A stretch of 64,000 bases of DNA, taken from DAOUKH01 sp965219875 (GTDB taxonomy: Bacteria > Chloroflexota > Dehalococcoidia > SHYB01). Location: the NCBI GenBank assembly GCA_965219875.1, contig CBDCOW010000001.1:744001-808000 (forward strand), written 5' to 3'. The notes beneath the pieces are model-generated. The model made no database searches, had not been told where the DNA came from, and worked only from the letters and a program-made list of their open reading frames with translations. Shown here in pieces: positions 34,656 to 43,445 of the stretch; position 1 is the first letter of the stretch, and every line of letters begins with the position of its first letter. The position numbers were made by a program, and so were the translations under genes.

Positions 34656-36071
34656 CTATTCCAGCGGCGCCCGCCGTGTATGCCATCCAGCGGCCTGCTC
34701 GTAGGCGAACGCCAGGTTGAGGACTCCAGCGTCGTCGAACGCCCGTCCGACGATCTGCAGCCCCACCGGAAGGCCATTGGCGGAGAATCCGCAGGGGACG
34801 GAGACTGTGGGCAGGCCGCCGGGGTTGAACATCCGGGTGATCCTGGAAAGGAGCATCCGCGAGGGGAACTCCTGGCCGCCGAGCGTCACCACCGGCGCCT
34901 CGTAGGAGGGCGCCGTCACCGGAGAGGTCGGCGTCATGAGAAAGTCGACGCGCTCCAAGACCTCCGCAATATCGCGGTTCACCGAGGCCCGCAGCTGGTT
35001 GGCCTTCGAATAGTCCGCCGCCGTTACGAACAGCCCCGACTCGATGTGATTCCGGGTCACCGGGTCGTAGTCGGCCCCGCGCCGCAAGATCGTCTCCCGA
35101 TGGACCGCCGCGGCGTCGGCGGGGATGATCGTGCTCATCGCCAGTCCGAGGTCTTCCAGGCGTGGGACTGAGACTTCCTCGACCTCCACGCCCAAGCCCG
35201 CCACCTGATCGAAGGCCGCGCGAGCAAGGCGCTCGACTTCTGGGTCGATCATGTCCCACACATACTCCCGGAGTACACCGATCCGCAGACCGCGCACCTC
35301 TCCCGTCAGGCGCTCGGCGTAGTCTGGAACGGGGGCGTCCGCCGACGTTGGGTCGCGCGGGTCGTGGCCCGCGATGGCCTGCAGCGCCGCCGCCGCGCCC
35401 TCGACGGTGCGGGCGAGCGGCCCGGCATGGTCCAGCGACCACGAGAGCGGCGTCATCCCCCGCCGGCTCACCAGCCCATAGGTCGGCTTGAGTCCGACGA
35501 GACCGCAAAGCGCCGCCGGCACCCGAATCGACCCTCCCGTGTCGCTCCCGAGGGAAGCGGCGCACTCGCTCGCCGCGACGGACGCAGCCGACCCCGTGCT
35601 CGATCCGCCGGGCATCCTTGCGAGGTCCCAGGGGTTGCGGACATCGCCGTAGTGGGCGTTGCGCCCCTGCTCGCCGAAGGCGAACTCGGTCATCATCAGC
35701 TTGCCGATGATGATCGCGCCGGCGCCCTTCAGCCCCTCGACGACGGCGCTGTCGGCGGTGGGGACGCGGTCGCCGTCGATCTTCGAGCCGGAGGTCGTGC
35801 GGATGCCGGCGGTGTCGTAGAGGTCTTTAATACCAACGGGGATGCCGTGCATCGTACCGCGATACTCGCCGCGCGCCATCTCCGCCTCGGCCTGCTCGGC
35901 GGCCAGCGTCGCCTCATCACGGGCGACGGTGATGAAGGCGTTGACCGAGGGCTCGACTTGGTCGATGCGGTCGAGGAAGGACGCCGCGACCTCGACGGGA
36001 GAGACCTGCCGCGAGCGTAGCAGCCCGCTCAGCTCGGGAATCGGACGATGGCAGAGGTCGTCGACGCTCAT
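34656..36071 (-). CDS. Amidase signature family hydrolase
   Basis: A 471-residue AS-family amidase with the Ser-cisSer-Lys triad in view: Lys in VGIKDLYDTAG, cis-Ser in GGSSTGSAAS and nucleophile Ser in GSDTGGSIRVPAALCG. Such enzymes hydrolyse amide bonds (AtzE, GatA and others). The start overlaps the stop of a GatC/AtzG-like small gene by 4 nt. That coupling points to a heteromeric amidase. The next gene, a triple RidA, and a crotonase follow on the same strand. Confidence 0.86.
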   Translation of the reverse strand: MSVDDLCHRPIPELSGLLRSRQVSPVEVAASFLDRIDQVEPSVNAFITVARDEATLAAEQAEAEMARGEYRGTMHGIPVGIKDLYDTAGIRTTSGSKIDGDRVPTADSAVVEGLKGAGAIIIGKLMMTEFAFGEQGRNAHYGDVRNPWDLARMPGGSSTGSAASVAASECAASLGSDTGGSIRVPAALCGLVGLKPTYGLVSRRGMTPLSWSLDHAGPLARTVEGAAAALQAIAGHDPRDPTSADAPVPDYAERLTGEVRGLRIGVLREYVWDMIDPEVERLARAAFDQVAGLGVEVEEVSVPRLEDLGLAMSTIIPADAAAVHRETILRRGADYDPVTRNHIESGLFVTAADYSKANQLRASVNRDIAEVLERVDFLMTPTSPVTAPSYEAPVVTLGGQEFPSRMLLSRITRMFNPGGLPTVSVPCGFSANGLPVGLQIVGRAFDDAGVLNLAFAYEQAAGWHTRRAPLE

Positions 36072-36262
36072 GACGACGTCCCGGCCCGGAACACCAGCGC
36101 CGGCTCTTCGTCTTGGAGTTCGACCGCGCGCAGCTTATGCAGCACACCCCGCAGGGTCACGACGCTCGGGTAGAGGTCGGCCAGGTGCGGGTCGTTGGCG
36201 TCGAGTCCGGCCTCCGCGGCCAAGGTTCGGAAGGTGTCTAGCGTCATCTCGTCAGGGGTCAT
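36068..36262 (-). CDS. GatC/AtzG-like small amidase partner
   Basis: A 64-residue protein. I place the start at 36262, where GGAGG lies 5 nt upstream (a longer form would begin at 36280). The sequence pattern, an acidic and Ala-rich helix followed by a hydrophobic helix (VVTLRGVLHKLRAVEL) and a DEEPALVF tail, resembles GatC and AtzG, the small subunits that clamp on GatA/AtzE. It overlaps the amidase ATG by 4 nt. The divergent CaiB operon is only about 75 nt away, with a dyad between. Confidence 0.65.
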   Translation of the reverse strand: MTPDEMTLDTFRTLAAEAGLDANDPHLADLYPSVVTLRGVLHKLRAVELQDEEPALVFRAGTSS

Positions 36263-36280
36263 CTCGTCCTCCGTATTCAT

Positions 36281-36300
36281 GACGCTGCTATAGTAGCGTC
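36281..36300. promoter_or_regulatory. 20-bp palindrome in the divergent amidase/CaiB promoter region
   Basis: GACGCT-G-CTATAG-T-AGCGTC: 18 of 20 positions are symmetric. It contains TATAGT (36289-36294), a -10-like hexamer. It sits between the GatC-like gene and the CaiB gene, where one regulator could control both directions. Confidence 0.55.
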
Positions 36301-36336
36301 TACGCTCCGGCCCGGCCCAATCATCTCGACCCAATC

Positions 36337-37608
36337 ATGCAACGACCACTCGCGGAACTGTTACAAGGCGTCCGTGTAATAGACCTGTCACGGGGGCTAG
36401 CGGGCCCAAGCTGCACCAGGCTCATGGCCGACTTGGGGGCCGAGGTCATCAAGGTCGAGCCCCCCGGCGGCGATCACACCCGTTCCTTCCAGCACCAGCG
36501 CGACGGCCGCAGCGGCTACTTCATTCAGCAGAACGCGGGCAAGCGGGACATCGCGCTCGACCTCCGGACGGCTGAAGGGAAGGCCGTGCTCGACGACCTG
36601 GTGTCGATCGGGGACATCGTCGTCGAGAACTTCCGCCCCGGCGTCATGGCGAACTTGGGCTTCGCCTATGAGGACCTCAGGCGGCTGAACCCTTCCGTGA
36701 TCCTCTGCTCCATATCGGCGTTCGGACAATACGGACCTTACTCCGAGCGGCGCGGCGGCGACTACAACATCCAGGCCCTCAGCGGCATGATGTGGATCAA
36801 CGGCGACCCCGACGGCCCGCCCACCTGGACGGGGAACGCCTATTGCGACACGACCACCGGACTGCACGCCTACGGGGCCACGGTCTCCGCGCTCTACAAC
36901 CGGCTCCTTACCGGACGCGGCGAGCACATCGACGTTGCGCTCATGGACTGCGCCATCTGGCAGCAGGAGATTACCTTTCAGCAGTACCTTCTCAGCGACG
37001 GCGCCATCGAGCCCACGCGGTCGGGCAGCGCCCGCACCGACAACGCGCCGGCGAACGTCTACCGCGGAAGGGACGGATTCATGGTCCTCGCCGCCATGAG
37101 CGACAGTGCCTGGACGTTGTTGACGAACACGATGGGGATGCTCGACCTCGAGCACGACCAGCGGTTCGCCACCCGGATGGACCGCGTGGACAATCAGCGG
37201 GAGCTCGACCGCGTCATCGAAGGCTGGGTGTCGAGCTTCGACTCCATCCAGGACGTCATCGAGCTGCTACTATCGAAGGGACTGGTCTGCGGCAAGGTCC
37301 GCGACATCCCCGAGATTGTCGCCGACCCCAACACGGCCGCCCGCGAGATGCTCGTGGGCATCGACGATCCGGTCATAGAAGGGCCGGTCCGCGTGATGAA
37401 CTCGCCAATGCGTTTTCACGCTTCCACGGCTCACGCGCGCGGCCCCGCGCCTCTTTTGGGGCAGGACTGGGACGACGTCGTGTGCGGGCTCCTCGGGAGA
37501 AGTCGCGATGACGCCCTGGCGCTGATCGGCAACGGCGCGGCGCTCGTCGAAGACCGCGCGCTGCGGCCGATGCTGGCCCGTCTCGAAGCCGACGCGGGGC
37601 CGTCCTGA
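36337..37608 (+). CDS. CaiB/BaiF family III CoA-transferase
   Basis: A 423-residue enzyme, first of three CaiB genes in a row. GVRVIDLSRGLAGPSCTRLMADLGAEVIKVEPP opens the chain in parts at residues 12-40; the active-site segment reads IDVALMDC with Asp kept. It has QQNAGKRDIALDL, typical for the family. No Shine-Dalgarno is visible before the ATG, and the TATAGT box is about 42 nt upstream. It is divergent from the amidase group. Neighbours suggest a CoA-ester catabolic pathway. Confidence 0.86.
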   Translation: MQRPLAELLQGVRVIDLSRGLAGPSCTRLMADLGAEVIKVEPPGGDHTRSFQHQRDGRSGYFIQQNAGKRDIALDLRTAEGKAVLDDLVSIGDIVVENFRPGVMANLGFAYEDLRRLNPSVILCSISAFGQYGPYSERRGGDYNIQALSGMMWINGDPDGPPTWTGNAYCDTTTGLHAYGATVSALYNRLLTGRGEHIDVALMDCAIWQQEITFQQYLLSDGAIEPTRSGSARTDNAPANVYRGRDGFMVLAAMSDSAWTLLTNTMGMLDLEHDQRFATRMDRVDNQRELDRVIEGWVSSFDSIQDVIELLLSKGLVCGKVRDIPEIVADPNTAAREMLVGIDDPVIEGPVRVMNSPMRFHASTAHARGPAPLLGQDWDDVVCGLLGRSRDDALALIGNGAALVEDRALRPMLARLEADAGPS

Positions 37609-37645
37609 TCCAGTGCGAGGACCTGTGGAGGACGACGGCGAGGGC

Positions 37646-38881
37646 ATGACCATGGACGACGCACCGCGGCCTCTAGCGGGCCTCCGCGTGGTGGAGTTCG
37701 CCGAGCAGATCTCGGCGCCCTTCTGCGGGAAGCTGCTCGCCGGGCTTGGGGCCGACGTCATCAAGGTGGAGCCGGTCGTCGGCGACGCGCTGCGCGACTA
37801 CGGCCCATTCCCAGCCGACCTGCCCCATTCGGAGCGGGGCGGGCTCTTCCACTACCTCAACGGCGGGAAGCGGAGCGTCACCCTCGACCTTGCGCCCCGC
37901 TCCGGCGAACGGCTAGCTCTGGAACTCGCGCGGCGCGCCGACGTCGTCGTCACCGACGGCTCGCTGCCGGCGTCCCTCCGCGAGATGCTGGTCGAAACGG
38001 CGGCGAGCGACCCCGCCCTTGTCTGGACGCAGGTAAGCGTCTTCGGAAACGACGGCCCCCACGCCTCGTTCTTGGGCGGCGGATTGCAAGCGGCCGCCGG
38101 TTCGGTCGCATACCACCTCGGCGACCCCGGCAGGGCGCCGCTCACGTCGCCGGCCCGCGAGGCCGAGTATTGGGGCGGTCTGCAGGGGTGCGCCGCGACG
38201 CTCGCCGCAGTCCACAGCCGGGAGCGGGACGGTCTGGGCCAAGGCATCGACATCTCGTCGCTCGAATCGATCTCCACGCTCGTCGGCGCGCACCGCGACC
38301 TCCGCGCGGTGCGGTTCGGCGGCGCAATCACCGTCGGCTTCGGCGGCGACACGCCGCGCCAGGGCTATCACGGCTGGCTGCTGCCCTGGGTCACTCTGCC
38401 GTGCAAGGACGGCTACGTGGTCATCATTTCGTCCTCGGTGCGTCACTGGCAGCGGTATCTCGACGAGATGGAGGGGCAGGACTGGACGAGCGACCCACGT
38501 ATCTACAACCTAGACCGGCCGTACATTGAGGAAGACCTCGGCTTCGACACGCTCGACGCCCTGCAGATGCAATGGCTTGAGACCAAGACGAAGGCGGAGC
38601 TCTTCGACCTCTTCGGACGTCTACCGGTCCCCTTCCAACCGGTGCAGACCATCGCCGAAGTTCTGGAGTCGGACCACCTACGGGCCCGGAAGTCCCTGGC
38701 GCCGCTGCGCTATCCGGGCGGCGAGGCCTACGCTCCGGGCCTGCCGTTCCGCCTTCCCGCCTGCGGGCTGAACTCAGGACCGGCGCCGCGCCTTGGGGCC
38801 GACAACCGGCCCGTCTATTGCGGGATGCTTGGCCTCAGCCCGCACGAGCTTGGCGTTCTGAGCAGGGCGGGAGTGGTATGA
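37646..38881 (+). CDS. CaiB/BaiF family III CoA-transferase
   Basis: A 411-residue protein with GLRVVEFAEQISAPFCGKLL and ADVIKVEPVVGD at the N-terminus and IDISSLES in the active-site segment. ATG at 37646 is chosen, with GGCGAGGG before it; GTG at 37613 is possible. The gene ends in an ATGA overlap with the next CaiB gene, so both are made together. Coupled CaiB pairs can form heteromers, as in BbsEF of toluene degradation. Confidence 0.86.
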   Translation: MTMDDAPRPLAGLRVVEFAEQISAPFCGKLLAGLGADVIKVEPVVGDALRDYGPFPADLPHSERGGLFHYLNGGKRSVTLDLAPRSGERLALELARRADVVVTDGSLPASLREMLVETAASDPALVWTQVSVFGNDGPHASFLGGGLQAAAGSVAYHLGDPGRAPLTSPAREAEYWGGLQGCAATLAAVHSRERDGLGQGIDISSLESISTLVGAHRDLRAVRFGGAITVGFGGDTPRQGYHGWLLPWVTLPCKDGYVVIISSSVRHWQRYLDEMEGQDWTSDPRIYNLDRPYIEEDLGFDTLDALQMQWLETKTKAELFDLFGRLPVPFQPVQTIAEVLESDHLRARKSLAPLRYPGGEAYAPGLPFRLPACGLNSGPAPRLGADNRPVYCGMLGLSPHELGVLSRAGVV

Positions 38882-40080
38882 GGACCGGCGCGCTGGAGGG
38901 CCTGCGGGTGCTCGACCTCGGCCAGATCTGGGCGGGGCCGCTGTGCGTCCATATGCTCGGCGACATGGGCGCGGAGGTCGTTCGCGTCGAGACGCGGAGG
39001 CGCGCCGTTATGGCGGGCCGTCCCGAGTTCGGCCCCGGCGACCCGCCCGAGCACGCGGCGTCGTACTACCTGCGCAACCGCATCTGCCTCAGCGCCGACC
39101 TGTCCCATGAAGCAGGCGTCGAGCTCGTCCGCGAGCTTACCCGGATCGTCGACGTCGTGGTGGAGAACTTCGCTCCTCGCACCCTTCCGGGGCTGGGGCT
39201 CGGTTACGAGACCCTCCGCCGGACCAATCCGTCGCTGATCATGCTCTCCCTCCCCGCCGCGGGCCTGAATGGCCCCTGGCGCGACCGCCTGACGCAGGGG
39301 CCGTCGCTCTCCGCCCTCTACGGCCGTGCGAGCCTGATCGGCTACCCGGGAGAGGCCTGGCCGCGCGCCGACACCGCCGAGGGCGACCCCCTGGCGGCTT
39401 CCTTCGGCTTCATCGCCGTCATGGCCGCGCTGGCGCACCGCGACAAGACCGGCGAGGGGCAGCAGATCGACCTCGCGCAGGGCGAAGCGCTGCTCGCCCT
39501 CGACGCCGAGGCCGTCCTCGAATACTCCATGAATGGGCGGACGATGGGCTTCCGCGGCAACCGGTCCCCCACCACCGCGCCCCACGGCATCTATCCCTGC
39601 GCCGGCGAGGACCACTGGATCGCCCTCTCCGCCGAAAACGAAGGCCAGTATCAAGCCTTGTTGGGGTGCATGGGCCCGGCGGGGACCTCCCTGCGCCGCT
39701 ACCGCGACGCCTTCCAACGCCTCCGCGCCTCGGAGGAGATCGACGCGGCGGTGGCAGCCTGGACGGTTGGCTTCGACCGCTGGCAGCTCACCCACCGGCT
39801 GCAAGCCGCCGGCGTGCCCGCCTATCCGGTGCTCGACGCCCGCGGCCAGCTCGACAATCCGCACCTTCAGCACCGCAGGCCGCTCGCCGTCGAGTCCGAC
39901 GTACCTATGGACGTCGGCAACGTGGCATTCACGAATCCATGGAAACTCGAACGAACGCTGGCTCGAATTCGCCGCACCGTGGCGAACATCGGGGCCGATA
40001 ACGCGTTCGTTCTGCGAGACTTGCTCGGCAAGAGCGAGGCGAAACTGGCAAGATTGACGAAAGACGAAGTCCTCGTCTAG
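38878..40080 (+). CDS. CaiB/BaiF family III CoA-transferase
   Basis: A 400-residue protein that starts inside the stop of the previous gene (ATGA). Landmarks are GLRVLDLGQIWAGPLCVHML, AEVVRVETRRRAV and IDLAQGEA. It is clearly different in sequence from its coupled partner, which fits a heteromeric enzyme rather than a recent duplicate. Two crotonases follow downstream. Substrate unknown. Confidence 0.86.
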   Translation: MRTGALEGLRVLDLGQIWAGPLCVHMLGDMGAEVVRVETRRRAVMAGRPEFGPGDPPEHAASYYLRNRICLSADLSHEAGVELVRELTRIVDVVVENFAPRTLPGLGLGYETLRRTNPSLIMLSLPAAGLNGPWRDRLTQGPSLSALYGRASLIGYPGEAWPRADTAEGDPLAASFGFIAVMAALAHRDKTGEGQQIDLAQGEALLALDAEAVLEYSMNGRTMGFRGNRSPTTAPHGIYPCAGEDHWIALSAENEGQYQALLGCMGPAGTSLRRYRDAFQRLRASEEIDAAVAAWTVGFDRWQLTHRLQAAGVPAYPVLDARGQLDNPHLQHRRPLAVESDVPMDVGNVAFTNPWKLERTLARIRRTVANIGADNAFVLRDLLGKSEAKLARLTKDEVLV

Positions 40081-40125
40081 CGCGGCCCGGTTGGAGTGAG
40101 CCTGGTTGGAGTGAAGAGGAGGGGC

Positions 40126-40965
40126 ATGTCCTACGAAAACATTCTCTACGAGATCGACGGGCCCGTGGCGGTCGTGACGCTCAACCGTCCCGAACTGCTC
40201 AACGCCCAGAACGAGGCGCTGAAGGACGAGGTGGACCACGCCCTCCATACGGCGGACGGGGACGACGATGTCCGCGTCGTCATTATCAAGGGCGCCGGGC
40301 GCGCCTTCTCCGCCGGCCACGACATGAAGCAACTGCCGCGGGACCCCACGGCGTTCGGCGCCGACGATCCCCGCAAGTGGTTCGAGGGCGACACCGAGAA
40401 GGTCGCCGAGTTCGTCCACAAGATCCTGCGCCTCTTCCTCAACATCCACTACGCCAAGAAGCCGAACATCGCTCAGGTACACGGGCACGTGATCGCCGGC
40501 GGCTGGGCACTGGCCGCGATGTGCGACCTCATCGTCGCCGCCGACGACACCTCGATCGCCGACCCCGTCGTGCGCATGGGCTCCACAGCAGTCGAGGTGC
40601 TCATGGAGCCGTGGGACCTGGGAGTGCGGAAGGCCAAGGAAGTCCTATGGCTCGGCGAACCGATGACAGCGGAGGAGGCGTGGCGGCTCGGCGCGGTGAA
40701 CAAGGTCGTCCCCCGCGACCGGCTCGACGAGGAGACGATGCGGCTGGCGCAGAAGATCGCGCTGACCCCGCCCGCCACGCTCCAAGCCACGAAGCGCTCC
40801 ATCAATCGCATGCTCGACGGCATGGGCTGGCGGACGAGCCACGAGCAACATACCGAGGTGTGGATTGCGAACCACTTTGGGGACGAGCATAAGCAGCTGC
40901 ACCGTGAGCGCGAGGGCTTGGGACTGCGTGAGTTCATCCGCCGGCGCGACGAGCCGTTTAGGTAG
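40126..40965 (+). CDS. Crotonase family protein (tandem copy 1)
   Basis: A 279-residue crotonase; GAGGAGGG stands 4 nt before the ATG at 40126. LNRPELLNAQNEAL and GAGRAFSAGHDMKQL form the CoA-binding part, VIAGGWALAAMCD the oxyanion part. The residues equal to rat E144 and E164 are Ala and Val, so no ordinary hydratase acid/base pair remains. It is a tandem paralogue of the next gene: the C-terminal TKRSINRMLDGMGWRTSHEQ block is identical in both. Confidence 0.84.
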   Translation: MSYENILYEIDGPVAVVTLNRPELLNAQNEALKDEVDHALHTADGDDDVRVVIIKGAGRAFSAGHDMKQLPRDPTAFGADDPRKWFEGDTEKVAEFVHKILRLFLNIHYAKKPNIAQVHGHVIAGGWALAAMCDLIVAADDTSIADPVVRMGSTAVEVLMEPWDLGVRKAKEVLWLGEPMTAEEAWRLGAVNKVVPRDRLDEETMRLAQKIALTPPATLQATKRSINRMLDGMGWRTSHEQHTEVWIANHFGDEHKQLHREREGLGLREFIRRRDEPFR

Positions 40966-40971
40966 GCACCT

Positions 40972-41820
40972 ATGACGCACGAAACGATCACCTATGCAAT
41001 AGACGAGCGCGCCGCCGTCATCACGCTGAACCGGCCGGAGGTCCTTAACGCGCAGAACGAGGCGATGAAGGACGAGTTGGCTGACGCCTTTCGCGCCGCC
41101 GACGCCAACGAAGACATACGCGTCGTGGTGTTGCGTGGGGCGGGTCGCGCCTTCTCATCGGGCCACGACCTGAAGGCCTTTCCCCGCAACCCCCTCGCCT
41201 TCGGCGGCCCCTCGGCGGACAAATGGTTCGAGGGGAATACCGAGATGGTGCGCCGCATCTTCCACGAGGCAATCTACGAGAAGTGTATGGCGATCCACTA
41301 CACGCGCAAGCCAACGATCGCGCAGGTCCACGGCTACTGCGTTGCCGGCGGTTGGCTGCTGGCCTCGATGTGCGACCTGATCGTCGCGTCCGATGACGCC
41401 AGGTTCAGGGACCCCGTCGTCCTCATGGCGGCGGGAGGGCTGGAGTTGCTCGTCGAGCCCTGGGACGTGGGGGTACGTAAGGCGAAGGAACTGATGTGGA
41501 CGGGGGAGTACCTCGAGGCGGACGAGGCGCACCGGCTCGGCCTCGTTAACAGGGTCGTACCCCACGACCGGCTGGAAGAGGAGACGATGCGGATCGCGGG
41601 GAAGATCGCGTTGACGCCCCCAGCGACGCTCCAAGCCACGAAACGCTCCATCAACCGAATGCTCGACGGCATGGGCTGGCGCACGAGCCACGAGCAGCAC
41701 TTCGAGACTTGGACCCAGGCAATGTTCACCGACGAGCACAAGGCCGGCCACGAGGGCATGAGCGCGAAGGACCTCAGGGGGTTCATCCGCAAGCGCGACG
41801 CTCCGTACGAGAAGGCCTAG
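40972..41820 (+). CDS. Crotonase family protein (tandem copy 2)
   Basis: A 282-residue crotonase, 6 nt after its paralogue. GAGRAFSSGHDLKAF and CVAGGWLLASMCD are the landmarks; the catalytic glutamate positions hold Leu and Val. The two copies differ in the 85-130 region but share the PWDxGVRKAKE and MLDGMGWRTSHEQH blocks. They may form a heterohexamer or serve two substrates. The stop overlaps the convergent isochorismatase gene by 4 nt. Confidence 0.84.
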   Translation: MTHETITYAIDERAAVITLNRPEVLNAQNEAMKDELADAFRAADANEDIRVVVLRGAGRAFSSGHDLKAFPRNPLAFGGPSADKWFEGNTEMVRRIFHEAIYEKCMAIHYTRKPTIAQVHGYCVAGGWLLASMCDLIVASDDARFRDPVVLMAAGGLELLVEPWDVGVRKAKELMWTGEYLEADEAHRLGLVNRVVPHDRLEEETMRIAGKIALTPPATLQATKRSINRMLDGMGWRTSHEQHFETWTQAMFTDEHKAGHEGMSAKDLRGFIRKRDAPYEKA

Positions 41821-42536
41821 CCGCGCGGGGTCCCGCCGTGGGACCCCATCCACTCCAGCACCTCGTCCATCGGGGCCACGCTGGCCACGTAGCGCCAGAT
41901 GTCGAAGAGCGACGCCTTGTGCGCCCACTGGTTCTTGTCGCACACGGCCTCTTCGACCACGACGGCGCGGAAGTTGGCGGACACGGCATCGGTGACCGAG
42001 GCCCGGACGCAGCCGCTGGTGGCGGCGCCTACGAAGACCAAGGTATCGACGCCGCGGTGTTGGAGCACGGGGACAAGGTAGGTGTTGGCGAAGGCCGAGC
42101 TCGCCTTCTTCCAGATGATCGGCTCGCCGGGGCGGGGGGCCACGCGGGGGTCAATCTCGACCCACGGCTCCCCATCGCACATGTACTCGGCCAGGCTGGG
42201 GAATTTCTCGCCCCGCACGCCGCAGTCGCCGCCCCCCGCGGCGTATCGGTCGCCGGTGAAGATGACCGGCATCCCGCACGCCCTTGCCGCGTCGATGACG
42301 CGGGCCGCCGCCGCGACCGCAGCGTCGGTGATTTCCTGGACGTGCTCGGACGCGCCGCGCACCCAGGGCTTTGGTTCGGGCGAGACGTAGCCCCGTTGTA
42401 GATCGATGACGATAAGAGCAGGGCGTTCACCGCCGCGGTAGAAGTCGGCCACGGCCCCGCCGCGAAGCTCTTCCGGCGTCACGGACTCGTGGATATAGCG
42501 GACCATGGGGTCCGGCTTCAGGAAGTCGAGGCTCAT
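41817..42536 (-). CDS. Isochorismatase-family cysteine hydrolase
   Basis: A 239-residue hydrolase. The Asp-Lys-Cys catalytic set is seen in VIDLQRGY, IIWKKASSAF and GAATSGCVRAS. Relatives cleave N-carbamoyl groups or pyrazinamide/nicotinamide. The start at 42536 overlaps the stop of the upstream paralogue. The pair is convergent with the crotonase genes. It shares CGVRGEKFP and FRxVVVEEAVCDK with its neighbour, so they come from a tandem duplication. Confidence 0.84.
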   Translation of the reverse strand: MSLDFLKPDPMVRYIHESVTPEELRGGAVADFYRGGERPALIVIDLQRGYVSPEPKPWVRGASEHVQEITDAAVAAAARVIDAARACGMPVIFTGDRYAAGGGDCGVRGEKFPSLAEYMCDGEPWVEIDPRVAPRPGEPIIWKKASSAFANTYLVPVLQHRGVDTLVFVGAATSGCVRASVTDAVSANFRAVVVEEAVCDKNQWAHKASLFDIWRYVASVAPMDEVLEWMGSHGGTPRG

Positions 42537-43261
42537 GGGGTGACCGCCCCGTTCCGTTCGCCCCATTCGGCCATCCAATCGACCACGTCGCGGACGGGGG
42601 CGACGGTGGCGATGTAGCGCCAGAGGTCGAACAGCGTGGCCTTGTGCGCCCAGAGGCTCTTGTCGCAGACGGCCTCCTCGACGACGACGGTGCGGAAGTT
42701 GGCTGCGATCGCGTCCACCGCCGCGGCCCGCACGCAGCCGCTGGTGGCCGTCCCCGCGATGATGCAGGTGTCGATCTTTCGGTGGATCAGCAGCGGGGCC
42801 AGGTGGGTACCGAAGAACCCGGAAGCGGCTTGCTTCCAGACGACCACCTCGCCGTCCCTCGGGGCGAGGCGCTCGTCGATCTCCACCCAGGGGAGGCCCT
42901 CCCGCATGTACGCCGCCAAGTGGGGGAACTTTTCCCCGCGGACGCCGCAGTCGCTGCCGTCGGGCAGGTACCTCGTACCGGTGTAGAACACGGGCAGCCC
43001 GGCCTCGCGCGCGGCCCCAATCAATTGGCCGGCGGCGGCGGTCGCGCCGTCGATCAGCTCGGCGATCCCATCGGGGAGGCCCTTCACCCAGGGCTTCGGC
43101 TCAGGCGAGACGTAGCCCCGCTGCATGTCGATGACCAACAGCGCGGGGCGTTCGCCCTTCCGGTAGAAGTCGTGGTCCGGCTCGCCGGCAGACTCTTCCG
43201 GCGTCAGCGAGGCGCCGATGTAGGCGATCTTCGGATCGGGTTCGAGAAATTTGAGCGGCAT
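42533..43261 (-). CDS. Isochorismatase-family cysteine hydrolase (paralogue)
   Basis: A 242-residue hydrolase with VIDMQRGY, VVWKQAASGF and GTATSGCVRAA as the catalytic set. It is the first gene of a coupled pair with a 4-nt overlap. N-carbamoylsarcosine amidohydrolase-like proteins of this kind often work beside amidases on cyclic or ureido compounds. Divergent from the first ABC binding-protein gene across a 184-nt region with a strong promoter. Confidence 0.84.
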   Translation of the reverse strand: MPLKFLEPDPKIAYIGASLTPEESAGEPDHDFYRKGERPALLVIDMQRGYVSPEPKPWVKGLPDGIAELIDGATAAAGQLIGAAREAGLPVFYTGTRYLPDGSDCGVRGEKFPHLAAYMREGLPWVEIDERLAPRDGEVVVWKQAASGFFGTHLAPLLIHRKIDTCIIAGTATSGCVRAAAVDAIAANFRTVVVEEAVCDKSLWAHKATLFDLWRYIATVAPVRDVVDWMAEWGERNGAVTP

Positions 43262-43311
43262 TCGGGGGCCTCATGGACGGGCTGAGGACTACGTGCAAAG
43301 TATACGCGTGG

Positions 43312-43342
43312 TTGCATTGTAAGAATTTACAGGTGCTATAAT
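43312..43342 (+). promoter_or_regulatory. Extended -10 promoter for the first ABC binding protein
   Basis: -10 TATAAT (43337-43342) with the extended TGC just before it; the best -35 is TTGCAT (43312-43317) with a long 19-nt spacer. The start codon is about 104 nt downstream. This is the only perfect TATAAT box I noticed in a promoter position in this part. Confidence 0.6.
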
Positions 43343-43445
43343 GCCGCATCCTGGTGGCTTACGCGCCCCAGCGTTGACCCTTGTGGCCGGCGTATGGCGT
43401 CGGCGAGCCGCGCTAACGTGATTTAAGAAGTTGGAGCAGATAGCC

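Noticed and set aside
33391..35565. One very long open frame on the minus strand running through the amidase gene into the RidA gene
   Set aside because: The part upstream of 34581 overlaps the amidase in another frame and is Arg/Pro/Gly-rich, as antisense-like frames are in GC-rich DNA; only the RidA part has family motifs and a ribosome site.
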